Shown here one piece after another: positions 28,342-38,531 of a stretch of 64,000 nucleotides of DNA. The stretch lies in assembly GCA_003649445.1 (NCBI GenBank), contig QMRV01000004.1:8880-72879 (forward strand), read 5' to 3'. Within the stretch, counting starts at the first letter, position 1, and the number at the start of each line of letters is the position of its first letter. The notes under the pieces were generated by a model. The model did no database searches. It had not been told where the DNA came from and worked only from the letters and a program-made list of their open reading frames with translations. A program made the translations under genes and the position numbers. This DNA is from Thermoprotei archaeon (GTDB lineage: Archaea; Thermoproteota; Thermoprotei; Thermofilales; B15-G2).

Positions 28342-29576
28342 CTTGCATGCATTCTGATTATTTCTCTAAATGTTCTTTCGCTTATTCCGAGCCACTTTAG
28401 TATTTTTCGGCCCTGCTCTTTATTTGCCTCGTAGATGACTATTATATAGGGCAATATCTCTATATTTGCTTTAGATCTTGATACATGACACTTATTTCTA
28501 ATTGTATCTAGTACTGCATTTAATTTTTCTCTATATTCCTTTGATTTAGACAATATTTTCAGTTTTTCGGGAAATGAGTATTTAACAAACTTTAGCCGCG
28601 GCTTACTGCGGATTAAAGAAACTCCCATAGTCATTAATTCTAGAGCATAAGGCAAAAGCGACCAATTTTGCGTTTTCTTGATTCTACCCATTATCATATC
28701 TGCTTTAGACAACCTATCATAGGCTTCTGCTAAAGCTTCGAGAGTTGTATACTGATACGGCAAATTTTCGTGAATATACTGGATGAACATTTCATAGTCG
28801 AATGAAGGGTTAAGTGTAACAGCTTTTGCGTCAATGCACTTCTTAGCGAAAAAGACCTGTCTTACCATGTCGAACATCGACACTTGATGACTTCTTTCTC
28901 CAAGTAGCTTTATATCTTCTAGGGTTACTACTTTCTTGCCCTGAGCGATTGCCTGTAAATCATTGATACACGCCCTAAGATCCCCCTTATTTCTCTTAAT
29001 AATTGCTTTTAATACTTCATCACTAACTTTTACCCCTTCTTTTTCACATATTTTTCTAAGGACTCTTATTTGCAAGTATGCCGGAATAGGCTTAAATTCT
29101 ATTAAAATACATTTGCCTCTTAAAGATTTGAGCTTGGGGTCCCATGGATCATTTGCAGTAAGAACTACAGGAACTTTAGTTTCGTTTAATAGTGATTCTA
29201 TTGCACTAAGTGCTCCAATGTCTTCTCTAAGATTTATGCCGTCTACTTCGTCTAGAAGAACTATTTTTCCGCGATAACCGAAAAGACTTTTTTCCTTAAT
29301 AGAGGTTTTTATTATTCTGTTTAAAGCTTTCGCTGTTCTTACATCACTTGCATTCATTTCTATTACTTCTAAATTAAATTCTTCAGCAGCCGCATGCACC
29401 AATGTAGTTTTACCGCAACCTGGGGGACCATAAAACAGCGCTCCTCTTTTTTCGGGTATTTTTCCACTGAGCCATATTTTTAGCCATTTAATGAACTTTT
29501 CTTTAGCTTCGTTATTACCTACTACTTCACTAACTCTTCGTGGCCTGTATTTTTCAGTCCATAAAGTCTGCGCCAT
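28338..29576 (-). CDS. rfcL: Replication factor C large subunit
   Basis: RfcL is the collar-type subunit of the clamp loader. The 412-residue protein starts LWTEKYRPRRVSEVVGN, has Walker [13 protein letters not shown] near residue 50 and Walker B VLLDEVDGI near 108. It ends at IIRMHAS with no visible C-terminal PCNA-binding (PIP) motif, which many archaeal RfcL proteins carry. It follows rfcS by 35 bases. Confidence 0.96.
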   Translation of the reverse strand: MAQTLWTEKYRPRRVSEVVGNNEAKEKFIKWLKIWLSGKIPEKRGALFYGPPGCGKTTLVHAAAEEFNLEVIEMNASDVRTAKALNRIIKTSIKEKSLFGYRGKIVLLDEVDGINLREDIGALSAIESLLNETKVPVVLTANDPWDPKLKSLRGKCILIEFKPIPAYLQIRVLRKICEKEGVKVSDEVLKAIIKRNKGDLRACINDLQAIAQGKKVVTLEDIKLLGERSHQVSMFDMVRQVFFAKKCIDAKAVTLNPSFDYEMFIQYIHENLPYQYTTLEALAEAYDRLSKADMIMGRIKKTQNWSLLPYALELMTMGVSLIRSKPRLKFVKYSFPEKLKILSKSKEYREKLNAVLDTIRNKCHVSRSKANIEILPYIIVIYEANKEQGRKILKWLGISERTFREIIRMHAS

Positions 29577-29611
29577 TAGTCATCCCCGAATCGTGTTCAC
29601 TTAGACTTTGT

Positions 29612-30598
29612 TTACAGATACTTTTTCCCGAGTAGCGCCATCTTAGCTAAGAACGCGCTAAGCTGTATCTCTTCATCAGCTCCTTCTACTAGTCTAAAAT
29701 TAATTTCGCCGGCCAGATCTACTAGCTCTACTTTAGCTTCTTCAGGTAAGCCTAATTCAGATCTAGGATTAAGTATTTCTCGGTGAATTAGCTTAAGTAT
29801 ATCTAGCCCTGATAAGCCATAGTAGGCCATAAGTTCTCTTAGCTTACCTCTAGCCTTAATGAAATTGCCCGTCAGTGCTAGCTTAATAAGTTCTCTGATT
29901 TCTTTAGGTGACACTTTTCCTACAACTTTGTATACGGCTTGCTCATCTACAACATCTCCTAAGGCGGCCGCTGCCTGAAGAGTATTAATAGCTCTTCTCA
30001 GATCCCCACCACTTACTTCCCATATTGCCTCTAATCCATCTTCGGTTATCTTCACGCCTTCTTGCTCACAAATATGCTTTATTCTAGCAAGCACATCCTC
30101 CTTTTTGAGTGGCTGAAATCTGAAAATAGCGCATCGTGACTGAATAGGCTCAATTATTTTCGACGGGTAGTTAGCAATTAAACAGAATCTAGCTGTACGA
30201 GAGTACATTTCCATCATTCTTCTGAGTGCCTGCTGGGCATCACTGGTCATGTTGTCTGCTTCATCGAGTATTATTAGCTTAAACGGAACTTCTCCTAAAG
30301 CCACTGTACGCGCATAATCCTTTACTCTCTCTCTAATAACTTGTATTCCTCTTTCATCAGACGCGTTAAGCTCTAAGACATTCGCTCTCCAGTTTTCTCC
30401 GTAAAGCTCTCTTGCTAAACACAAAGCTGCTGTAGTTTTTCCTGTACCGGGTGGTCCAGCAAAGAGTAAGTGAGGTAAGCTTTTTTCTCGAACAAACTTC
30501 TTAAGTCTTTCAACTACTTCCTTCTGGTTAATCATTTCATCTAGTCTCTTAGGACGATACTTTTCAACCCATAATTCTAGCTTATCTTCTGTGCTCAA
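29612..30598 (-). CDS. rfcS: Replication factor C small subunit
   Basis: RfcS is the main ATPase subunit of the clamp loader (four copies per complex). It has LWVEKYRPKRLDEMINQ, Walker A GPPGTGKTT, Walker B IILDEADNM and the SRC motif in IQSRCAIFRF. The start is taken as TTG giving a form of about 328 residues, preceded by AAAAGGGG; a GTG six codons upstream is the alternative. No intein is present. Confidence 0.96.
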   Translation of the reverse strand: MSTEDKLELWVEKYRPKRLDEMINQKEVVERLKKFVREKSLPHLLFAGPPGTGKTTAALCLARELYGENWRANVLELNASDERGIQVIRERVKDYARTVALGEVPFKLIILDEADNMTSDAQQALRRMMEMYSRTARFCLIANYPSKIIEPIQSRCAIFRFQPLKKEDVLARIKHICEQEGVKITEDGLEAIWEVSGGDLRRAINTLQAAAALGDVVDEQAVYKVVGKVSPKEIRELIKLALTGNFIKARGKLRELMAYYGLSGLDILKLIHREILNPRSELGLPEEAKVELVDLAGEINFRLVEGADEEIQLSAFLAKMALLGKKYL

Positions 30599-30716
30599 GT
30601 TAACCCCTTTTAACACATTTATACTGACGTATATACTTTTGCCGCTAAAAACAACGTGATAATACAGAAATAATATTATTAGACTCTCAAAGAAACTAGA
30701 TAACTACTAAAAACTG

Positions 30717-31304
30717 TTATCTAGATGCTAATGCTATACGCTCTATTTCTTCCTTCTTTCTTACTGCATAACTTGATGGATCATTATTAGCTGCATTAAT
30801 TATTTCGTCTGCTAGACACTCTTCTATAGTTTTGGGATTGTTAAATGCAGCTAGTCTAGCTCCTTCACTTATAAATCTTAGAGCCAAGTCTACTCTTCTT
30901 TGAGGCGCCACATCAACAGATACATGGTAAAGTATTCCTCCGTAAATAATTCTTGTTGTTTCTTCTCTTGGTGCAGCGTTTTCTATAGCTCTTACAAGGA
31001 CTTGTATTGGATTCTCTCCCGTTTTTAAGTATATGATATCAAATGCTCTTTTAACAATGTTTACTGCCATATGTTTCTTTCCAGCATTTCTTCCAGGCCT
31101 CATTAACTGGTTTACTAGTCGTTCCACTATGTTTACTTTAGACTTAGCGAACCTCCTTTTAGCATGTCTGCCTTCGCTGTGAGGTATGAATACTGGGTCT
31201 AAGCATATATACTGCTTTAAGCCTGGGTCTCTTACTTCGATGTTCTTGAATGACCATTTTCCAAACAATTTGATTTCTTTTCCATCGAGAGTTTGCTCAA
31301 CCAT
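30717..31304 (-). CDS. rps7: Small ribosomal subunit protein S7
   Basis: S7 organises the head of the small subunit. The 195-residue archaeal form has [20 protein letters not shown] near residue 60 and [22 protein letters not shown] near 100. In most archaea S7 follows S12 and precedes EF-1alpha; here it lies between RtcB and the clamp loader, 14 kb from S12. Confidence 0.97.
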   Translation of the reverse strand: MVEQTLDGKEIKLFGKWSFKNIEVRDPGLKQYICLDPVFIPHSEGRHAKRRFAKSKVNIVERLVNQLMRPGRNAGKKHMAVNIVKRAFDIIYLKTGENPIQVLVRAIENAAPREETTRIIYGGILYHVSVDVAPQRRVDLALRFISEGARLAAFNNPKTIEECLADEIINAANNDPSSYAVRKKEEIERIALASR

Positions 31305-31339
31305 ATTCTTACAGCCTTTCTTTTCGTGACTTAAAAGTT

Positions 31340-32794
31340 TTATCCCTTAGTCACAGCTATAGGTACTAATCGAACCACTTTTGTGGCTATTCCAACTCTA
31401 TGACTTACTTCAGCAACTCTGTCAACATCCTTGTAAGCTCCTGGTGCTTCTTCAGCAACCACTCTGATGTTTGCTGCTCTTACTAGAATTCCCCGCTTTT
31501 CTAGCTCCGCCTTAACTTTAGAGCCCCAGTAACGCCTTATTGCTGCCTGTCTGCTTAAGAATCTTCCAGCACCATGAGCAGTACTTCCGAAAGTTATTTC
31601 CATGGCACGTGGAGTTCCTACGAGAGCATATGATGCTGTACCCATCGATCCTGGTATCAAGACAGGCTGCCCAATGTTTTTGTACTTTGCTGGAATATCA
31701 GGGTGTCCAGGAGGAAACGCCCTTGTCGCACCCTTTCTATGAACTATTACTTTTTTAGTAGCACCGTCGATTTTATGGTATTCTATTTTAGCAATATTGT
31801 GAGCAACATCATAAACTAGCTGCAGTCCGAGTTCGTCTGCTTTTTTCTTAAATACTTTCTCGAAAGCCTGTCTAGTCCAGTGAAGTATGCACTGTCTATT
31901 AGCCCAAGCGAAGTTACAGGCGCAGCTCATTGCTGCAAAATAGTCCTCTGCTTCCTTGCTTTTTACAGGAGCGCAAGCAAGCTCTCTATCGGGAGGCCTT
32001 ATTCCATACTTTCTCATAGCGTGCTCCATCACTCTCAAATAGTCGCTACATACTTGATGCCCGAAACCTCTACTTCCAGTATGTATCATTACTGTTACTT
32101 GTCCTTCTTCATATATTCCCATTTCTTTAGCTGCTTTAGGATCGTATATTTTGTCTACCACCTGTATCTCAAGGAAATGATTTCCGCTTCCTAGCGTTCC
32201 TAGTTGTCCTGAACCTCTCTGCTTAGCGCGCTCTGAAACTTTATCGGGGTTTGCTGTCTTCATACATCCTTTTTCTTCGCAGAATTCCGCGTCTTCTGGC
32301 CATCCATAGCCATGTTTAATAGCCCAACCTACTCCTTCGCTCAGAACATTATCTAATTCACTTGTCGAAAGCCTTATTTTACCTCTTACACCTACACCTG
32401 AAGGTACTAAGGAGAAAATAGTGTCTATAAGCTCTTTTAGTACAGGTTTTACATCTTTTATCGTTAGGTCTGTTCGCACAAGTCTTACTCCGCAGTTAAT
32501 ATCGTATCCAACTCCTCCTGGACTAATTACACCTTCTTCAGCATCTATTGCAGCGACTCCACCTATTGGAAAACCGTATCCCTGATGAGCATCTGGTAGA
32601 GCTATAGCATATTTATAGATTCCAGGTAAGTGAGCAACGTTTGCACATTGTACTAACGTGAGGTCACTCTTCATTTTCTGTAGAAGATAATCATCTGCGA
32701 AGATCCTTCCAGGAACTCTCATTCCAGGCTTATATGACTTAGGAATTTCCCATACGTAGTCTCCTAGCTTAATTAAAGGAACATTAACAGACAT
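31340..32794 (-). CDS. rtcB: RNA ligase RtcB
   Basis: RtcB joins tRNA exons (and BHB-spliced mRNA exons) in archaea using GTP and manganese. The chosen ATG gives [10 protein letters not shown] and 484 residues, preceded by GAGGGTGA; a GTG three codons upstream is less likely. Visible are the metal-binding [21 protein letters not shown] and the guanylylated-His motif STAHGAGR. It has no intein. Archease lies directly upstream on the same strand, 100 bases away. Confidence 0.97.
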   Translation of the reverse strand: MSVNVPLIKLGDYVWEIPKSYKPGMRVPGRIFADDYLLQKMKSDLTLVQCANVAHLPGIYKYAIALPDAHQGYGFPIGGVAAIDAEEGVISPGGVGYDINCGVRLVRTDLTIKDVKPVLKELIDTIFSLVPSGVGVRGKIRLSTSELDNVLSEGVGWAIKHGYGWPEDAEFCEEKGCMKTANPDKVSERAKQRGSGQLGTLGSGNHFLEIQVVDKIYDPKAAKEMGIYEEGQVTVMIHTGSRGFGHQVCSDYLRVMEHAMRKYGIRPPDRELACAPVKSKEAEDYFAAMSCACNFAWANRQCILHWTRQAFEKVFKKKADELGLQLVYDVAHNIAKIEYHKIDGATKKVIVHRKGATRAFPPGHPDIPAKYKNIGQPVLIPGSMGTASYALVGTPRAMEITFGSTAHGAGRFLSRQAAIRRYWGSKVKAELEKRGILVRAANIRVVAEEAPGAYKDVDRVAEVSHRVGIATKVVRLVPIAVTKG

Positions 32795-32895
32795 TATCTT
32801 CACCCTCTAGCACATTTCTTAGAAGTCTTATTTATAAAAACTTTACTTGTCCTAAACAACTACAGAAGAACTTTCTATGCCATAGATCTGGCGCA

Positions 32896-33342
32896 CTATA
32901 TATCTAAGACAAACTTGACCACATACTTTCCATTTTCTTCACTAATTTCCATTAATGAATAAGTAACTGCCTTTACTAGAGTTCTTTGTTCGTGTTTTTG
33001 CGGATCAAAGGGTTCTCCCCAAGCTTCAGCTGTGAGTATAAAGGTATCGTTCTTCTTAGATATGCTTTGAACACGTATTTTTGAAAAAACTAAATTCTTT
33101 ACTTCAAAAAGATAGAGCAATTCTTCAAGCCAATTATATAGAAGAGACTGCTTATCAAAGCCCTCAACTTCAATTTTTTCACATACCTTAGAGTCAACTT
33201 TGCTTGTATCTGTCATCACTTCAAAAAGAGCTACTCCCGCATTAGCGTATGCCTCTTCAAGTGTTCTTCCATAAGCCGCTATATATACGTCGGCAGTATG
33301 CTCAAGAAACTTAAATCTCTTAAAATTCTCATTTTTAGTCAT
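32896..33342 (-). CDS. Archease, RtcB activator
   Basis: Archease is a small metal-binding protein that speeds guanylylation and turnover of RtcB. The 149-residue protein has FKFLEHTADVYIAAYGRTL at its start and VKAVTYSLMEI near the end, with acidic residues of the metal site. The ATG chosen has GGGGGAGAC in front; an ATG four codons upstream is possible, while longer starts would run into tRNA-Ser and are rejected. Only 26 bases separate the ATG from the tRNA, so tRNA and mRNA may be co-transcribed. Confidence 0.94.
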   Translation of the reverse strand: MTKNENFKRFKFLEHTADVYIAAYGRTLEEAYANAGVALFEVMTDTSKVDSKVCEKIEVEGFDKQSLLYNWLEELLYLFEVKNLVFSKIRVQSISKKNDTFILTAEAWGEPFDPQKHEQRTLVKAVTYSLMEISEENGKYVVKFVLDI

Positions 33343-33368
33343 TGTCTCCCCCATGTAACAAATATTGG

Positions 33369-33453
33369 CGCCGGGGGTGGGATTTGAACCCACGCGGCCC
33401 ATAGGGCCATCGGCTCTCCAGGCCGACGCCTTAGACCACTCGGCCACCCCGGC
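33369..33453 (-). tRNA. tRNA-Ser(GGA)
   Basis: Class II tRNA with acceptor GCCGGGG:CCCCGGC, anticodon loop CTGGAGA (anticodon GGA), a long variable arm, and T arm GTGGG-TTCAAAT-CCCAC. It has no intron and no encoded CCA. It is nearly identical to tRNA-Ser(TGA) at 38.3 kb outside the anticodon region. Confidence 0.96.
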
Positions 33454-33601
33454 ATCCTAAACCTATATTATCTGACACTTAAATCTTTCTCTTAAAAGGC
33501 AGTAAACACTTACCATAGTGTCAGCTTACAAAGCTAAGAAAAAATCGAATACAAGAATAGTAAATTTAAAAGACGGAGTACCCAGAGTTGGATAAATAAT
33601 A

Positions 33602-33910
33602 CTATCTCATTTCAAGTTCTACGTGCACTGACTCTGGTATTTTTATTCTCATTAATTGACGTATTGCACGCTCGTCAGCATCCATATCAATTATTCTTTT
33701 ATGGATTCTCATCTCCCACTTATCGAAAGTATGAGTGCCCTGACCCGATGGAGCTCTTCTAACGGTAACTACAAGTCTTTTTGTAGGTAGCGGTATAGGC
33801 CCTCGTATTCTTACGCCTGTTTTCTGGGCAACTCTCTTGATTTCTTCGCAGACTTCATTTAAGTCTCTAGGCGAAGTTCCGTACAGTTTTATTCTAACTA
33901 TTCTGGGCAC
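33602..33910 (-). CDS. rps10: Small ribosomal subunit protein S10
   Basis: S10 is a head protein. The 102-residue product has [39 protein letters not shown] and [20 protein letters not shown]. It follows EF-1alpha by 28 bases, the common archaeal pair. Confidence 0.97.
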   Translation of the reverse strand: MPRIVRIKLYGTSPRDLNEVCEEIKRVAQKTGVRIRGPIPLPTKRLVVTVRRAPSGQGTHTFDKWEMRIHKRIIDMDADERAIRQLMRIKIPESVHVELEMR

Positions 33911-33938
33911 TGAATAACCCCCGGTAGGATATTTTATG

Positions 33939-35240
33939 TTACTTTCCTATTTTAGCTGGTTTTACATCGATGACTGTTCCTGCAGCTACTGTTCTACCAG
34001 AGTCTCTTATAGCGAACCTGCCTAATGGTGGGAACTCAGAGTATTTTTCTACTACCACTGGTTTTAGTGGCTTTAGCTTAACGATAGCAGCATCTCCTTG
34101 CCTTAGGTAAGATGGATGATCCTCTACAGTGGCGCCTGTTCTGGGATCTAGCTTCTTAACTAATTCGGCAAATCTTACAGGTACAGTGGCTGTGTGTATG
34201 TGTAATACTGGTGTATAGCCTGCGCCTATTGCTGTCGGGTGGTATAGTACGAAGATTCTTGCTACAAACTCTTCTGCTACCGTAGGCGATGAAGTTGGAT
34301 GACCGCATACGTCGCCTCTTCTTAATTCGTCTCTCGCAATACCTTTAACGTTGAATCCTATGTTGTCACCGGGCATTGCTTTCTCGATTCTTACGTGGTG
34401 TGTTTCTATAGACTTTACTTCACCCTTCTTGTTTGGTGGCATGAAGACCACTACATCACCTACCTTAAGTATTCCTGTCTCAACACGTCCAACAGGAACT
34501 GTGCCTACTCCTGTAATTGAATATACATCCTGGATTGGTATTCTTAGAGGCTTGTCTACTGGTCGTGGAGGAACTTCGAATGTGTCAAGTGCTTCGATTA
34601 GTGTAGGTCCCTTGTACCATGGCATGTTGGGGCTTGGTTTAATTAAGTTGTCTCCATAGTAAGCGGAGACTGGTACAAATGGTATTTTATCTACTTTGTA
34701 TCCGACCATTCTGAGAAGCTTACTTACTCCTTGTTTTACTTCTTCGTAGCGCTCTTGGCTCCAGTTCACTGTGTCCATCTTGTTGATTGCTACAACTAGC
34801 TGGTTAATACCCATCGTTTTAGCTAAGAATATGTGCTCTCTAGTTTGTCCTGCAGGACCTGTACCGGCTTCATATTCTCCTTGCTTAGCTGAAACTACTA
34901 ATATGGCACAGTCTGCCTGAGAAGCTCCAGTTACCATGTTTTTAACAAAGTCTCTATGGCCTGGACAATCAATTAATGTGAAGAAGAATTTCTTTGTCTC
35001 GAACTTGAAAAATGATAAGTCAATGGTCATGTCACGCTCTCTTTCCTCCTTGTATGTATCTAGAATCCATGCCCACTTAGCAAACTCTTTTCCAGATTTT
35101 TTAGCTAGCTCCTCTAGTTCTTTGATTTTTCTTTCGTCAACGTGTCCTGTTAGGAAGAGTAGGTGACCTGTTAGTGTAGACTTACCGTGGTCTACGTGAC
35201 CTATTATTACTAAGTTTAAGTGAGGTTTTTCAGAGGACAT
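33939..35240 (-). CDS. tuf: Translation elongation factor EF-1alpha
   Basis: EF-1alpha delivers aminoacyl-tRNA to the ribosome. The 433-residue protein has G1 GHVDHGKST near residue 14, G3 DCPGH, G4 NKMD, and tRNA-binding domains II and III. The ATG giving MSSEKPHLN is preceded by GGTGAGAAGT. It pairs with S10; S7, its usual upstream neighbour, is 3 kb away. Confidence 0.98.
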   Translation of the reverse strand: MSSEKPHLNLVIIGHVDHGKSTLTGHLLFLTGHVDERKIKELEELAKKSGKEFAKWAWILDTYKEERERDMTIDLSFFKFETKKFFFTLIDCPGHRDFVKNMVTGASQADCAILVVSAKQGEYEAGTGPAGQTREHIFLAKTMGINQLVVAINKMDTVNWSQERYEEVKQGVSKLLRMVGYKVDKIPFVPVSAYYGDNLIKPSPNMPWYKGPTLIEALDTFEVPPRPVDKPLRIPIQDVYSITGVGTVPVGRVETGILKVGDVVVFMPPNKKGEVKSIETHHVRIEKAMPGDNIGFNVKGIARDELRRGDVCGHPTSSPTVAEEFVARIFVLYHPTAIGAGYTPVLHIHTATVPVRFAELVKKLDPRTGATVEDHPSYLRQGDAAIVKLKPLKPVVVEKYSEFPPLGRFAIRDSGRTVAAGTVIDVKPAKIGK

Positions 35241-35368
35241 ACTTCTCACCCACTGCGAACAGACATTACCTTAGCTCCTATTTAAACTTTCCCCATGAGA
35301 TTAAAGCTTAAAAAGAAAATCTCGATAGTTACGATTAGACAACTAAGCAATTAAGAGAGGTGTAGACA

Positions 35369-35887
35369 ATGGATATCTGGTCTCTCTACTTCGCAATAAT
35401 AGAAGCTCTCAGAAACATGCTCCTGCCTCTGTATACTTCATCGTATCCATTATTCTTACTTGCATTAACACTTTTCATGACAACATTTATACTATTAACA
35501 ATAATACTAAATATATTACTAGTCAACTATAAGAAAATATCATATTTAACACAAGAGATAATTGCTTGGGAAAAAGCAAAGGAAAGGGCTATAAAAACAA
35601 AAAATAGAAAGCTTTATAATAAGATTATGAGACAAAAAACTAGAATAAGTAATATTAAAACCGAAATGGAAAAAGAAAAAATGAAAGGCTATATAATAAG
35701 CGCAATAGTATGGATTATTTCATTTAAAATACTAACAGATATATTTACTAACGTAAACATTATATATGCACCATTTCTAGGACGCCCAATAAATGTAACT
35801 TACTACTTTATATTAATAAGCATATGGCTATACCCTATGATAACATATTTAATGCAGAGTAAAATATTAAAGATAAAACTATTATAA
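35369..35887 (+). CDS. DUF106 membrane protein (Oxa1/EMC3/TMCO1 superfamily)
   Basis: A 172-residue membrane protein of the archaeal DUF106 family, related to EMC3 and TMCO1, which insert proteins into membranes. It has hydrophobic segments near residues 25-50, 110-125 and 145-162, and between the first two a charged coiled-coil hairpin (residues 55-105), the family hallmark. An SD-like GAGAGGTG precedes the ATG. It heads the L34e-cmk-L14e-cbf5 string, as in other archaea where secY lies upstream. Confidence 0.85.
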   Translation: MDIWSLYFAIIEALRNMLLPLYTSSYPLFLLALTLFMTTFILLTIILNILLVNYKKISYLTQEIIAWEKAKERAIKTKNRKLYNKIMRQKTRISNIKTEMEKEKMKGYIISAIVWIISFKILTDIFTNVNIIYAPFLGRPINVTYYFILISIWLYPMITYLMQSKILKIKLL

Positions 35888-35972
35888 ACTATTCATCGTC
35901 CTTTTACACAATAGACACATAAGCCGGAGAGAAATATTTAAAATATAGTACCTATATCCTCTTTGAAGACCC

Positions 35973-36233
35973 ATGCCGAGACCTGCTCTAAGGAGCAGGA
36001 GTCTTAGGAGAGTAAAGGTAAGAACTCCTGGAGGCCGCACTGCAATACATTATGAGAAGAGAAAACATAATGTTCCGAAGTGTGCCATATGTAAGAAACC
36101 ATTACGGGGCGTAGGCAAATTAACAGCAAGAGAAGAAAGAAAGGGCGTTCGTATGCCTACCAGACCTTTTGGTGGCTACCTATGTCACTTATGTCTGGAA
36201 AAAGCTCTCAAGAAAGCCATAAGGGGAATTTAA
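35973..36233 (+). CDS. rpl34e: Large ribosomal subunit protein L34e
   Basis: The 86-residue product has the L34e start MPRPALRSRSLRRVKVRTPGG split over two conserved stretches and two CxxC pairs (CAICKKPL and CHLC) for zinc binding. A TATA-like stretch with TATTTAAAATA lies about 35 bases upstream, so it may be leaderless. It overlaps the start of cmk. Confidence 0.96.
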   Translation: MPRPALRSRSLRRVKVRTPGGRTAIHYEKRKHNVPKCAICKKPLRGVGKLTAREERKGVRMPTRPFGGYLCHLCLEKALKKAIRGI

Positions 36234-36772
36234 GAAATCTAGTAATAGCAATAAGCGGATCCCCTGGCTCTGGAAAAAGTACATGCGCGAAAATCTTAGC
36301 TAAGAAATATGGATTAAGATATATTTCTGCAGGAAAGCTTTTCAGAGAACTGGCCAAGAAAAAGGGTATCAGTACAGAAGATCTCCATAAATTAGCTGAA
36401 AAGAACTATGAAATCGACAAATACATTGACAATAGATCTCTTGAAGAAGCTAAAAAAGGTTATGCAGTAATAGAAGGCCATCTAACTGCATGGATATTAA
36501 AAGATATAGCAGATGTAAAAATATATTTAAAAGCATCACTTGAAGAAAGAGCAAAAAGAATTTCTCAGAGAGATAAAATTCCTATAGATAAAGCATTAAA
36601 AGAAATATTATTTAGAGAAAAATCAAATAAAGAAAGATTTAAGAAAATATACAACATAGATACAGATGATTTAAGTATATTTGATCTTATTATTGATACA
36701 ACAAGAATATCACCGTATACTGTAGTTAAAATAATCTCTATATACATAGATTCATTAAATATCGAGAAGTGA
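36191..36772 (+). CDS. cmk: Cytidylate kinase
   Basis: CMP/dCMP kinase of the archaeal type. The P-loop reads SGSPGSGKST, followed by LRYISAGKLFRELAKKKG for NMP binding and ERAKRISQRDKI in the lid. ATG codons exist at 36182 and here, both overlapping the end of L34e by more than 40 bases; no start codon lies closer to the P-loop, so the overlap seems real. The length is about 193 residues. Confidence 0.93.
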   Translation: MSGKSSQESHKGNLRNLVIAISGSPGSGKSTCAKILAKKYGLRYISAGKLFRELAKKKGISTEDLHKLAEKNYEIDKYIDNRSLEEAKKGYAVIEGHLTAWILKDIADVKIYLKASLEERAKRISQRDKIPIDKALKEILFREKSNKERFKKIYNIDTDDLSIFDLIIDTTRISPYTVVKIISIYIDSLNIEK

Positions 36773-36933
36773 AGATAAAACAAAAACAAGTAACGTTACT
36801 ATTGGTTAATTTAAATACAATTCCTTTATATAAAATACTATAACAGTATTTAAAACAACTTGCTTATCGAGACCACAACATCTTTAATAGTAAAATTTAA
36901 TTATATGCAAAAAGTCTTCTTAGAGGATCCGAT

Positions 36934-37221
36934 ATGACTGCGTTTTCAATAGGAAGAATCTGCGTAAAACTAAGAGGGCGTGAAGCAGGAAGAAAGTGTG
37001 TTATCGTCGATATAATAGACGACAGATTTGTACTAGTAACAGGACCTAAAGAAATTAGTGGTGTAAAGCGTAGACGTGCAAACGTTAAACATTTAGAGCC
37101 TACAAAATACAAAATAAATATTCAGAGAAATGCATCAGACGAGGAAGTAAAGAAAGCATTAGAAGAAGCGGGTCTAATAGACTTCATGCGGGAAAATGTA
37201 GCTCCTAAGCTATCTATATAA
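36934..37221 (+). CDS. rpl14e: Large ribosomal subunit protein L14e
   Basis: The 95-residue protein has the KOW-type start [20 protein letters not shown] and [15 protein letters not shown]. It lies between cmk and cbf5, the standard archaeal order. The 160 bases before it are AT-rich and may hold a promoter. Confidence 0.96.
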   Translation: MTAFSIGRICVKLRGREAGRKCVIVDIIDDRFVLVTGPKEISGVKRRRANVKHLEPTKYKINIQRNASDEEVKKALEEAGLIDFMRENVAPKLSI

Positions 37222-37280
37222 TTTTTCTAAAGATTCAAGGTACAGCAACGAATTTATAGTAGAATTAAATTTCGATCTTT

Positions 37281-38295
37281 ATGACATTTATCCGTGAAAG
37301 AGAGGTACTTATACGAGACGAAGAAGAAACGGATCCAAGATATGGAAAACCGCCAAGCGAGCGTACTGTTGAAGAACTTCTTGAACTGGGAGTTATTAAC
37401 TTAGATAAACCTAGAGGTCCATCAAGCCACGAGGTAACTGCATGGGTAAAGAAGATACTCAATGTTCCTAAAGCTGGTCATGCTGGAACCCTAGAGCCCC
37501 TTTAGGGGGCGGGGATACCCTAAAGTCTCAGGTGTCCTTCCTGTAGCATTAAACAGAGCTACTAGAGTTTTAGCAGCTGTTATGAAAGCACCCAAAGAGT
37601 ATGTGTGCGTAATGAAACTTCATGGAGAGGTGAGTGAAGAAGATCTAAAAAATGTAGTAAGCGAGTTTATAGGACCTATTTATCAACGTCCTCCTCTCCG
37701 GTCTGCTGTTAAAAGAGTAATTAGAGTGCGTAGAGTCTACTTAATAGAAATATTGGAAATAAAAATGCCCTATGTCCTTATGAAAATAAGCTGTGAAGCA
37801 GGAACATACATACGCAAACTAGTTCACGATATAGGTGTTGTACTTGGATGCGGGGCACATATGCAGGAACTCAGACGAATACGTGCAGGTCCCTTTTCTG
37901 AAGAAGAAAACCTCGCTACACTACACGATGTAAAGGACGCCTACGATGAGTGGAAAGAATCTGGGGACTCAAGACTTCTTAAGGAAGTAATTTTACCCGT
38001 TGAAAAAGCTGTTGAGCATTTACCCCATATAGTGATTAGAGATAGTGCAGTGGATGCCATTTGTCATGGAGCTCAATTAGCTGTGCCCGGAATACTACGT
38101 GTAGAAACAGGCATTAAGGTAGGAACACTGGTAGCAATATTTACTCAGAAAGGAGAATTAGTGGCTATAGGAAAAGCTTTGATGAGAAGCGAAGAAATGG
38201 CTAGCTCAAGGAGAGGAATAGCTGTTAAACCTACATGCGTAGTTATGAAACCTGGCACATATCCTCCCATGTGGAAATCTAAATCTAGCAAATAG
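37281..38295 (+). CDS. cbf5: tRNA/rRNA pseudouridine synthase Cbf5, interrupted by a 22-nt intron
   Basis: Cbf5 is the catalytic subunit of H/ACA RNPs and also modifies tRNA U55. Exon 1 (37281-37494) runs to AGHAGTL and exon 2 (37517-38295) continues with [18 protein letters not shown], the TruB catalytic domain and a C-terminal PUA domain ([14 protein letters not shown] onward). Genomic reading ends in a TAG just after GTLEPL. Removing 22 nt restores GTLDPKVSG, including the catalytic Asp, and yields 330 residues, the usual archaeal length. Introns at this position of cbf5 are known in Thermoproteota. Confidence 0.95.
37495..37516 (+). other. Archaeal intron in cbf5 pre-mRNA
   Basis: The intron carries an inner helix GCCCC:GGGGC with loop UUUAG, bulges AGA and AUA, and a central helix CCCU:GGGG with one G-U pair. 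Cutting after the second nucleotide of each bulge removes 22 nt and forms GAC-CCU, restoring Asp-Pro. The outer helix is weak (two mismatches, then UGG:CUA), so this is a relaxed BHB. The exact cut could shift by one base without changing the protein. Confidence 0.9.
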
Positions 38296-38344
38296 TAAGT
38301 AGCAAAGAGTAAGAAATATATTTCGCAATAAAAAGAATAAAGAC

Positions 38345-38444
38345 GCCGGGGTGGCCGAGTGGTCTAAGGCGTCGGCCTTGAGACCTCGCGTAGAGAAAGC
38401 CGATGGCCCTATGGGCCGCGTGGGTTCAAATCCCACCCCCGGCG
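38345..38444 (+). tRNA. tRNA-Ser(TGA) with 15-nt intron
   Basis: Class II tRNA with acceptor GCCGGGG:CCCCGGC and anticodon stem TCGGC:GCCGA. Anticodon TGA lies at 38379-38381, and a 15-nt intron (38383-38397) follows position 37, the canonical site. Bulges AGA and AAA are present, but the central helix is imperfect. CCA is not encoded. It lies 50 bases after cbf5. Confidence 0.92.
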
Positions 38445-38531
38445 CAAAATCCGTCTTATTTTGAGTAAAACTTATAAACTGTAATGCAAGGAAAATGAGA
38501 GATAATAATAGACTATCTGAAGTGAAGGAAT

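Noticed and set aside
33343..33447. Longer archease starting inside tRNA-Ser
   Set aside because: That part of the frame is tRNA sequence; an ATG with a good ribosome-binding site lies just after the tRNA.
37281..38295. Cbf5 as two separate genes or a pseudogene
   Set aside because: Splicing of 22 nt restores the catalytic motif and normal length, and introns at this site are known in related archaea.
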